From Rhodoflexus caldus (lineage in GTDB: Bacteria > Bacteroidota > Bacteroidia > Cytophagales > Thermoflexibacteraceae), in the NCBI RefSeq assembly GCF_021206925.1, contig NZ_JAJPRF010000008.1:1-64000 (forward strand): a stretch of 64,000 nt of DNA, given 5' to 3'. Shown here piece by piece: positions 7,972-15,210 of this stretch (position 1 is the stretch's first letter; the number at the start of each line of letters is the position of its first letter). The translations under genes and the position numbers were made by a program. The notes beneath the pieces are model-generated. The model had not been told where the DNA came from and did no database searches. It saw only the letters and a list, made by a program, of their open reading frames with translations.

Positions 7972-8595
7972 CTAATCAAAATGAAAATGAATACCGACAG
8001 AGTGTACCGGGCGAACCGTTAGGAAATATGCCTGCCGTCCATTTCGCAGATCATTGCGATAGCGGTAGTCCATTAGTGCTGTTTCACCCGAAATGGATAG
8101 GCGCGGAAGTAAAAAATATTTGGCACCAATAAAAGCTGTCGCACCTAAATGAAACAAGCCGGAACCATCAAAAAAACTTGATCCAAATCTGAATACTCCC
8201 ACCTCTGCACCATAGTGCAATTGAAAACGCTTCCAGTGCTGCTGCCATTCAATACCTGGCATGACAGAATACTCATACACGTTGTTGGATCGGATATTTC
8301 GTATTGTAAAACTTGAAAAATACTCAAATCTCAATCGGAAGGCATAATGCCTGACTGTATTCAAATCTTTATATTTCTGCCTGTTAAGTCGGATCAGTGT
8401 CTGGTAAGTAGGTAAGAGCTGCCTGCTTGGATAGTCTATTAGACCGAAAGCATTAATCATGACACCCATATCCCACTTGTAGCCGCCGTAGTCTGTGCGC
8501 GTTGTTTTCAGTGAATCGCTGTTGCTATTGGCGTATGCGTAAATAGCAAGTACACAAAATAGCAGTGACAGTATTATTTGTTGAATATTTTTCAT
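7972..8595 (-). CDS. Predicted outer-membrane beta-barrel protein
   Basis: A 207-residue protein with a signal peptide (about 1-23, ending AYANS). The mature part shows alternating hydrophobic/polar strands rich in aromatics (YAFRLRFEYFSSF, LHYGAEVGVFRFG, GATAFIGAKYFL) and ends in FHFD, typical of small outer-membrane barrels in this phylum. The tail RPVHSVGIHFHF matches RPIHSVNFHFFF in the broken neighbouring gene, so the two are paralogues. Function unknown. Confidence 0.7.
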   Translation of the reverse strand: MKNIQQIILSLLFCVLAIYAYANSNSDSLKTTRTDYGGYKWDMGVMINAFGLIDYPSRQLLPTYQTLIRLNRQKYKDLNTVRHYAFRLRFEYFSSFTIRNIRSNNVYEYSVMPGIEWQQHWKRFQLHYGAEVGVFRFGSSFFDGSGLFHLGATAFIGAKYFLLPRLSISGETALMDYRYRNDLRNGRQAYFLTVRPVHSVGIHFHFD

Positions 8596-8603
8596 TGTGA
8601 AGC

Positions 8604-9224
8604 CTAAAAAAAGAAATGAAAATTAACAGAGTGAATCGGACGACTGTACATATGAAACCCACTGGGCGGTATGTACTTGAGCATCCAAAGTAGTGTTTCG
8701 CCGGATATTGCAATTCGCTGTGTGGGGAAATAACGCACACCTGCAATGAAGCGAAAAGGAAACGAATGCAAGGAAAGAAACCTATTACCGCTGACATCTT
8801 GAACTGTATTAGCATCTATTCCTACTTCTGTTGCCAAGATGCCGTGCAGATTTCCAAATCGCTTCTGCCATTCTATACCTCCTTGTATAATGAGTTCGCG
8901 CTCATTTCGCGGAAATACTAATTGCCCGGAGTCAGCTTCGGTTTGTGATAGGTTATAGCCTACCCGAAAGCGGTAGGCATAGTGTATCGTACTTTTATTA
9001 GCCCTTTGTTTGCTTCGGTGAAGCCTGAATAGGATATTGTAGTCTGCCATATCGGTATGTTGCCCTACCATACCCGTGATAAGTGGGAAAAGATCAATAG
9101 AAATATCTCTCCTGAAATCCCCGTACTTAGTAGAATCGTGCTATGCGCGTACTTCATACATGCCAATACTCAAAAGCATTACTGCTAAGAAGCATATGGA
9201 TAGTTTAATTAGCTGTTTTTGCAT
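8604..9224 (-). pseudogene. Beta-barrel paralogue interrupted by an amber codon
   Basis: An ATG at 9224 begins a signal peptide (MQKQLIKLSICFLAVMLLSI, continuing to EVRA). The 28th codon is TAG (9143-9141), then the same frame runs open for 178 codons to the stop at 8604. It starts HDSTKYGDFRRDIS and continues into a beta-barrel that resembles the product at 7972 (ISGET motif, RPIHSVNF tail, aromatic C-terminus). A single base change in a sense codon, for example CAG, would restore the gene. A restart at the ATG at 9071 would give 155 residues without a signal peptide, unlikely to reach the outer membrane. Confidence 0.8.
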
Positions 9225-9322
9225 GGATTGATTGATTTAGGTTGTAATTAGGCAAATGTAGCAATATTTTTGTTTATAACGAAAATTTGAGTGATAATTA
9301 CTGTTAATTTATATATCTAAAA

Positions 9323-9390
9323 TGAGGCTGTTGATTTTTTTGTTCATTATAGATGTTGGCTTCTGATGATTTGTTTTTTGGACAGCCTCA
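9323..9390. repeat. Small inverted-repeat element, possibly MITE-like
   Basis: Nine-base inverted repeats TGAGGCTGT (9323-9331) and ACAGCCTCA (9382-9390) enclose about 50 bp of T-rich DNA, with further T runs inside both ends. A GAGGCTGTCC-type end resembles some insertion-sequence termini. No reading frame inside. It lies in the gap between the broken barrel gene and dctQ. Confidence 0.4.
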
Positions 9391-9431
9391 AAATCTCACT
9401 ATCTTACGCCATCCTTAGTTGATAGCTGAAA

Positions 9432-9974
9432 ATGAAAGAACTTCTGATAAGCTCCCTACGTGCTTACAGCCGTATGGCGCATCTGATCAATGAATACATC
9501 GGGCGCGGCGTAGCGTGGCTCACTACCGTGTTGGTAATTGTATTCTGCATAGATGTCATCATTCGCTATGTTTTTAAAAGCAGCAGCGTAGCTTTCTACG
9601 AAGCCGAGTGGCACATTTTTTCTATTATTTTCCTGATAGGTGCGGGCTATTCGCTGCGGCACGACCGCCACGTGCGGGTAGATGTTTTCTACTCGCGCTT
9701 CAGTCCCCAAACAAAGGCTTGGGTCAATTTTTTTGGCGTACTGCTGTTTTTATTGCCTTTTGCGGTCTTGGTTATTAAGGCTTCCATTCCCTATGTGGCC
9801 TTGTCTTATCGCATCAACGAAGGCTCTGCCGATGCGGGCGGGCTGCCTTATCGCTATCTGATTAAAAGTACGATGATGATTGGTTTTGCGCTGCTGCTGC
9901 TCCAAGGCATTGCGCTGTTGCTGGATAGTTTATTGGTGATTCTGGGTATTCAAAAATCTTCTGAAAACGAATGA
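9432..9974 (+). CDS. dctQ: TRAP transporter small permease DctQ
   Basis: A 180-residue inner-membrane protein with four predicted helices (about 30-50, 65-80, 95-115, 145-170), the standard DctQ length and layout, including the family segment CIDVIIRYVFKSSSVAFYEAEW. In TRAP systems the small and large permeases together with a periplasmic binding protein take up organic acids using an ion gradient. The stop overlaps the dctM start by four bases (ATGA). No DctP binding-protein gene is nearby, so the substrate is unknown. Confidence 0.88.
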   Translation: MKELLISSLRAYSRMAHLINEYIGRGVAWLTTVLVIVFCIDVIIRYVFKSSSVAFYEAEWHIFSIIFLIGAGYSLRHDRHVRVDVFYSRFSPQTKAWVNFFGVLLFLLPFAVLVIKASIPYVALSYRINEGSADAGGLPYRYLIKSTMMIGFALLLLQGIALLLDSLLVILGIQKSSENE

Positions 9975-11278
9975 TTGCGCTGCTGCTTTTTCTGACCTTG
10001 TTTATTTTGCTGTTGCTCGGCTTTCCGGTGGCGTTTACGCTGGCGGGTGTTTCTATCATATTCGGGCTGTTTACTTTCGGGCTGGAACTTTTTAACCTGC
10101 TGCCGCTTCGGATTTACGGCACGATGAACAACTACGTGCTGATTTCTGTACCCTTGTTTGTTTACATGGGCGTTATGCTGGAAAAATCGGGTATTGCCGA
10201 GCGCCTGCTTAACGCAATGACGATGTTTTTTGGCGGCCTCCGCGGCGGATTGGCGCTGTCCGTAGTTATTGTCGGTACGCTGCTGGCGGCTTCTACGGGC
10301 GTGGTAGGCGCAACTGTGGTAACAATGGGCTTGCTGAGCCTTCCGGCTATGCTGGCACGCGGTTACAGCCCCTACCTTGCTACGGGAACAATTGCTGCTT
10401 CGGGGACGCTGGGGCAGGTGATTCCGCCAAGTGTGATTTTGGTGCTGTTGGGCAGTGTGATGAATATTTCGGTGGGTGATTTGTTTGTAAGTGCGGTTGT
10501 GCCAAGTTTATTGCTTGTTTTTGCTTATATAGTTTACATCATTGTTTTTTCCATCATCAGACCTGAGGCTGCACCGGCTATTCCTGCCGAAGAGCGCGCC
10601 GCATTTAAGGGAGATGGTTTTTACGGGCGCATGTTCAGAGCATTTGTGTTGCCCATGATTTTGGTCGTATCGGTGTTGGGAGCCATCTTTGCAGGCATTG
10701 CCTCCCCAACCGAAGCGGCAGGCGTAGGGGCATTTATGGCAACTTTGCTGACTGCTTATGAGCGCAAACTCAACCTGAAAGTACTTCGCGAAGTAATGGC
10801 AGAAACTACGCACCTGACGGTGATGGTATTCATCATCCTGATTGGCGCAACGGCTTTCGGCTTGGTTTTTAGGGGCGTAGGCGGCGACCACGACTTGGTG
10901 CAATTGATTGAAAGCTCGAACCTAAGCCCTTATGCTTTTCTGGCTTTTGTGATGTTGGGTATTTTTATTGCCGGCTTTTTTATTGATTTTATTGAAATTA
11001 TTTTCATTTTCATGCCGGTAATTGTACCTGTTTTTGTCCGCTATCAGATTGATTTGCTTTGGGTGGGCATGTTGGTATGTATGAACCTGCAAACCTCTTT
11101 CCTGACACCGCCGTTCGGCTTTTCATTGTTCTATCTGAAAGGGGTTGCTCCTCCGCAAATTACCACACAGCACCTTTACCGCGGCATTATTCCCTTCATT
11201 GTGATTCAGTTATTAGTGTTGCTTGCGGTTGCTTTTTATCCCGAACTGGCTACTTGGCTGCCCAAGGCGCTGCGTTAA
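9971..11278 (+). CDS. dctM: TRAP transporter large permease DctM
   Basis: A 435-residue protein with about 12 membrane helices. Signature segments are LLLGFPVAFTLAGVSI near 15-30, YVLISVPLFVYMGVMLEKSGIAERL near 50-75, AASGTLGQVIPPSVILVLLGSV near 140-160, SPTEAAGVGA near 240 and FLTPPFGFSLFYLKGVAPP near 375. These are the usual DctM substrate- and ion-path motifs. Full length, translationally coupled to dctQ. A palindromic hairpin (11355-11387) follows before the convergent cyclase gene. Confidence 0.92.
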   Translation: MIALLLFLTLFILLLLGFPVAFTLAGVSIIFGLFTFGLELFNLLPLRIYGTMNNYVLISVPLFVYMGVMLEKSGIAERLLNAMTMFFGGLRGGLALSVVIVGTLLAASTGVVGATVVTMGLLSLPAMLARGYSPYLATGTIAASGTLGQVIPPSVILVLLGSVMNISVGDLFVSAVVPSLLLVFAYIVYIIVFSIIRPEAAPAIPAEERAAFKGDGFYGRMFRAFVLPMILVVSVLGAIFAGIASPTEAAGVGAFMATLLTAYERKLNLKVLREVMAETTHLTVMVFIILIGATAFGLVFRGVGGDHDLVQLIESSNLSPYAFLAFVMLGIFIAGFFIDFIEIIFIFMPVIVPVFVRYQIDLLWVGMLVCMNLQTSFLTPPFGFSLFYLKGVAPPQITTQHLYRGIIPFIVIQLLVLLAVAFYPELATWLPKALR

Positions 11279-11354
11279 GATTTTTATTATCGGGCAGATT
11301 AAGCACGATATTCTATTCTTGTGATTGGCGTTTTCTTGCTTGTATACACAAACA

Positions 11355-11387
11355 AAACTTGACGGGTCTTTTAGACCTGTCAGGTTT
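11355..11387. repeat. Palindrome in a convergent intergenic gap
   Basis: Arms 11355-11369 and 11373-11387 pair over 15 bp with two mismatches (AAACTTGACGGGTCT with AGACCTGTCAGGTTT). Palindromes built on AAACCTGACAGGT are frequent between genes in this phylum. It may act as a bidirectional terminator between dctM and the cyclase gene. Confidence 0.55.
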
Positions 11388-11455
11388 AAATAGTTGATTT
11401 TCAAAAATTTACATTAATCGCAAACCTCTTGCGCTTTTCTATAACAAAAAAGTCT

Positions 11456-12250
11456 TCACTGATGTAAAGCATATAATACAGGCTTGCTTGGCGAGGCATC
11501 CATCATCAGGCTGATGATACCGAGTTGCAGCAGATAATCGCCGTCTGCGATAGTATCAGGCACATAAATCAGTTCGGTAATGGTGCTTTCGCGGCGGGTT
11601 GCCTGCGGATACTGCCAGAAATTGCGGTGCATAAGCAATCGGCCGCCGTCCTCTTCCCTGTCCACCGAAGGCAAATCGCAGAGCAGGTGCTTAATGCCTT
11701 TGCTTGCCAGTAACCGTCCACATTCTGCATGAAAATAGGGTGGATTAGTACCGGAATACTGCCGCACCCGTTTATTGTCAGCATTGGGTAATGTCCTGAT
11801 AATCAATGCTTCAGGGATGTTTGTAAGGATTGCCTTTTCTAATTGTTCCGGCAAAATACAAAGGTCGCCGTTGGACAGTTGCGCAGGTTGTATGCTTATC
11901 AGACGGGCAAAAAAAAGGAATTGGCGCAGACATTCGTGAATAGTGGCGCCATCAGCGGAAATGTGCCCGTAGCACTCGGTATGTGTGCCGTTCCCGTGTG
12001 GCGTTATGTGCAGGCGTTGGTAGTTGCAACTGCCGCCTGCCGCCACACTGCCAATAAAAGTATCTCCAAAACTGATAGTTTCGGCCGTCGGTTCTTCGGC
12101 ATAATAACAGTTGGGGTTTAATTGATTGATATTCAGTGGCATAGATATATCCAAAGGTTGGGTTATATCTGCTGTCCACTGCTGTTGATTGAAGCAAAAA
12201 TTCAATGACATAGAAAAGACAGGAGTTTGAAAAATTGATGTAACTTGCAT
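11456..12250 (-). CDS. Cyclase-family metal-dependent hydrolase
   Basis: A 264-residue protein of the cyclase/kynurenine-formamidase-like family. The metal-binding motif normally written HxGTHxD appears as HGNGTHTECYGHI at about 86-98, so the usual Asp is Glu here (THTE). The conserved C-terminal part includes GTNPPYFHAECGRLLASKGIKHLLCDLPSVDREEDGG near 165-205. Members hydrolyse amide or ester bonds such as N-formylkynurenine. With no tryptophan-degradation genes beside it, the substrate is open. The 12271-12278 region (TAATTTTG on this strand) may be its -7 box. Confidence 0.75.
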   Translation of the reverse strand: MQVTSIFQTPVFSMSLNFCFNQQQWTADITQPLDISMPLNINQLNPNCYYAEEPTAETISFGDTFIGSVAAGGSCNYQRLHITPHGNGTHTECYGHISADGATIHECLRQFLFFARLISIQPAQLSNGDLCILPEQLEKAILTNIPEALIIRTLPNADNKRVRQYSGTNPPYFHAECGRLLASKGIKHLLCDLPSVDREEDGGRLLMHRNFWQYPQATRRESTITELIYVPDTIADGDYLLQLGIISLMMDASPSKPVLYALHQ

Positions 12251-12288
12251 AAATAAGCAAACAAACCCTACAAAATTATTCGATTGCT

Positions 12289-13896
12289 GTGCATAAAATA
12301 GTTACCTTATTTTTTTTGCTGAGCATGGCGAGTCAAGTGCTACTGGCTCAGTGCGAATCGGTACCAAGCGTAGCCACGCCGAGTAATATTGCCGCTATTA
12401 CCTGCCAAAGCAATACCATTGCCAATGGCAATACGATTAATAGCGGAAATTCACCGGCTTTTCTCAACAATACCACCATCAGCGACTTGTCCATTAACAA
12501 TCAGGGGGTTGCCGTAGCTTGCGGTACATCTGCCATCAGCAATAATTTGACAATGAACGGGGGTGCTTTTGGCAGCCGTTTGCATATCAACGGTAACACT
12601 ACTATTGGCAGCGGTGGTTCTTACAGCAGTGATGCGATTATTGTTATACAAAACGGCGGCACATTAACCACCACCAGAGGCAATTTTAATAACGCAACCA
12701 TTGTTGTGCGCAGTGGCGGAACGTTGAATTTGAGCACTTCGTTGGATAACGTGACCATTATTGTAGAAAACGGAGGTACTGTAAACCTTTCCACAGGCGT
12801 TAGCGCATTGGGAAATGTTACCATCGTTGTCAATCCGACAGCAACACTCAATATTGCCGGAACAGGTAGTTTGGACTTCAACGGTACAACGCGGTTGATT
12901 AACTACGGGTCTATCACTACTGCCAGAAATATTGCTTTGCAAAACTCAAATGCTCGCATATTTAATGCACTCAACTCCTCACGTTTGACTTTTGGCGATT
13001 TGACTATCAATAACGGCAAGTTGGTAAACTATGGAGGCGTTACCGCCAATGCTCTGAGGATTAATAACAATGGTACCGACGGACAAAACATTTGCATGAG
13101 CGGAAACTCTGCCATCAGTATATCTACCATTGTCACCAATGACAGGCTCAACAGTGTGCAAGCGTTCGGCACGGCTTGTTTCCGCATTAGGGGAACAGGC
13201 GCTAATCAGTTAAACAGTAGCCTGACTAACACAAGCAGCCTGACCATGTGCATTCCGACAGGCATGGCACCTTCAACAGGCGGTGCAGCTGGTACGAACA
13301 ATGGTTTTGGCGCAGCCACACAAGTACTCAATTGCAACAATGACAACCTGTGCAACCAGATTTTACCCGTAACATGGGTGTCGTTTATCGGAAAAGCCAC
13401 AGAAAACAGCATCGTATTGGAATGGACTACGGCCTATGAATTTAACAACAGCCACTTTGAAATACAGCGCAGCAGCAACGGCGTGGAATTTATCACCATC
13501 GGAACGATAGCGGGCGCAGGTAACAGCCGTAATTTACAGGTTTATCGATTCATTGATAATGAGCCGCAGAGGGGCATTGCGTATTACCGAATCAGGCAAG
13601 TAGATTTTGACGGAGCATATGACTATTCAAAGGTAATAACGGTTGCTCCGCTGCTGTCGGACAAATATTCGGCCGCAGTGGCCAACAATCAGTTGCTCAT
13701 ACAAGTACAGCAACCAATTGATTTCCTGCATATTGCATTGATAGACCTTTCCGGTAAAGTCATTGGCGAGTGGCGCATGTTATCGCTCAATGTCGGCCAA
13801 TATGCATTTGATTTGCCCGTTCATAAAGGCTTTTACCTGTTGCATATGAATGCGGACGGCAAAGAGATGAATCGTAAATTAGCGGTTGAACCTTAA
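12289..13896 (+). CDS. Secreted beta-solenoid surface protein with type IX secretion tail
   Basis: The frame opens with GTG at 12289, followed at once by a signal peptide (about 1-20, ending LLAQ). Residues 30-350 are Asn/Thr/Ser/Gly-rich with four ~22-residue units around 118-205 (VIQNGGTL, VVRSGGTL, IVENGGTV, VVNPTATL), typical of a parallel beta-solenoid. Residues ~360-455 contain the module LPVTWVSFIGK...WTTAYEFNNSHFEIQRS...YYRIRQVDFDGAYDYSKV, found near the end of many Bacteroidota cargo proteins. The last ~75 residues resemble a type A sorting domain. Likely displayed on the cell surface by type IX secretion; ligand unknown. Confidence 0.82.
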   Translation: MHKIVTLFFLLSMASQVLLAQCESVPSVATPSNIAAITCQSNTIANGNTINSGNSPAFLNNTTISDLSINNQGVAVACGTSAISNNLTMNGGAFGSRLHINGNTTIGSGGSYSSDAIIVIQNGGTLTTTRGNFNNATIVVRSGGTLNLSTSLDNVTIIVENGGTVNLSTGVSALGNVTIVVNPTATLNIAGTGSLDFNGTTRLINYGSITTARNIALQNSNARIFNALNSSRLTFGDLTINNGKLVNYGGVTANALRINNNGTDGQNICMSGNSAISISTIVTNDRLNSVQAFGTACFRIRGTGANQLNSSLTNTSSLTMCIPTGMAPSTGGAAGTNNGFGAATQVLNCNNDNLCNQILPVTWVSFIGKATENSIVLEWTTAYEFNNSHFEIQRSSNGVEFITIGTIAGAGNSRNLQVYRFIDNEPQRGIAYYRIRQVDFDGAYDYSKVITVAPLLSDKYSAAVANNQLLIQVQQPIDFLHIALIDLSGKVIGEWRMLSLNVGQYAFDLPVHKGFYLLHMNADGKEMNRKLAVEP

Positions 13897-13908
13897 AACT
13901 TTTGGCTG

Positions 13909-14901
13909 ATGCAAACCATCCGATGGGGCATTGCAGGCCTTGGTAAAATTGCCGGCCGCTTTGCCGAAGATTTAAAATTGCTGCACGACCATCGGTTGGT
14001 TGCCGTTGCCTCTCGCAGTGCCGAAAATGCGCGACAGTTTGCCCAACGATACAACGCCGACTATTGGTTTGATGATTTTCGGCTGTTGGTTGGCTGCCCT
14101 GAGATAGATGCAGTTTATGTGGCTGCACCTCATGCCGACCACTATACGCTGACCATAGCGGCACTGCAAAACGGCAAGCATGTACTTTGCGAAAAGCCAA
14201 TGGGCATCAACGCTGCCGAAGTGGCTGCCATGCAAAAGTTGGCCACCGAAAAAGGCTTGTTTCTGATGGAAGCCCTCTGGACGCGCTACATGCCTTCTTT
14301 TCTGAAAATGCTGGAATGGTTGCCACAGATAGGTGCAATCAGAGAGATTCGCGCCGACTTCGGCTTTGCAGCCCATTTCCCCGACGAGCATCGGCTGATG
14401 GATAAAAACAAGGGCGGTGGCTCGCTGCTTGATATCGGCATTTATCCTGTTTTTTTAGCATTGCAACTGCTCGGGAAACCTGAAAAAATAGCTGCCACTG
14501 CTACTTTCAACCATTCGGGTATAGATACCTCCTGTCAAATCACATTTGACTACCCGCAAAAAAATTGCAAAGCAATGCTATCGTGCAGCATTTTGGAAGA
14601 CACGGTTTCGGAGGCTGTTATTACGGGTGAAAACGGCAGCATTCACATGGCAAAACCGTGGCACAATTGGGGAACGGTAACGCTGCATCTGCCCGATAAA
14701 GAACCCGTTTTGTTTATCCCCGAAAAACGGGGTATCGGTCTTTGGTTAGAAACAGTTGCCGCAGGTGAAGCAATCCGCTCCGGTAAGGCAGAGGAGCCGC
14801 TGCTGCCGCACGCAACCAGCTTGCAGATAGCGCAAACACTGGATGAAATTCGCTGCCTGATTGGTTTGGTATATCCGCAGGATATGCGGGTTGAGGCATA
14901 A
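13909..14901 (+). CDS. Gfo/Idh/MocA-family oxidoreductase
   Basis: A 330-residue NAD(P)-dependent dehydrogenase. The Rossmann motif GIAGLGKIAGRFAEDL is at about 6-21; the AAPHADHYTLTIAAL segment and the catalytic Lys motif CEKPMGIN (near 95) follow. The C-terminal domain includes GGSLLDIGIYPVFLALQLLGKPE, matching the substrate-site D-x-x-x-Y/H region. Similar to trans-1,2-dihydrobenzene-1,2-diol dehydrogenase-like members. Substrates are usually sugars or polyols; the exact one cannot be read. The gene begins 12 nt after the surface-protein stop, but the functions look unrelated. Confidence 0.88.
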   Translation: MQTIRWGIAGLGKIAGRFAEDLKLLHDHRLVAVASRSAENARQFAQRYNADYWFDDFRLLVGCPEIDAVYVAAPHADHYTLTIAALQNGKHVLCEKPMGINAAEVAAMQKLATEKGLFLMEALWTRYMPSFLKMLEWLPQIGAIREIRADFGFAAHFPDEHRLMDKNKGGGSLLDIGIYPVFLALQLLGKPEKIAATATFNHSGIDTSCQITFDYPQKNCKAMLSCSILEDTVSEAVITGENGSIHMAKPWHNWGTVTLHLPDKEPVLFIPEKRGIGLWLETVAAGEAIRSGKAEEPLLPHATSLQIAQTLDEIRCLIGLVYPQDMRVEA

Positions 14902-15210
14902 AAACATCACAGCAACAGTGCAGGTAAGTCATTTACGCACCGCATCGGGTTGATTTCGGAGTAAGCAAGTGAGAGATTTGACGCAAATTTTTTGCTATTC
15001 ATTTGATAATCATCACGTTATGTGCGAAAAGATCAAAATGAAACATGAGCGCAAAAATGTAAGTCTTTGAATTGTATTTTTCTGATGCGGGTAAATTTGT
15101 ACGGACAGGATATGCCCTGTCCGTACGGGTGAAACACCAATTAAATTAAACTTTTCCAAGATTCTATCGTGTAGTTCGCATTAGGCCGAAATTCTTCTTT
15201 GCCCAACGGC
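14902..15210. other. Convergent intergenic region (309 bp)
   Basis: Between the oxidoreductase and the TonB-dependent receptor, whose stops face each other. No credible reading frame. It holds the palindrome at 15099-15126; otherwise nothing is recognised. Confidence 0.6.
15099..15126. repeat. Palindromic hairpin
   Basis: A perfect 11-bp inverted repeat GTACGGACAGG / CCTGTCCGTAC (15099-15109 with 15116-15126) around a 6-nt loop. Read on the minus strand it is preceded by GTTTCACCC. A similar GTTTCGC lead-in occurs at the palindrome at 46254-46300. Confidence 0.65.

Noticed and set aside
14902-15210. Small gene in the intergenic gap
   Set aside because: No frame longer than about 30 codons with a plausible start or domain.
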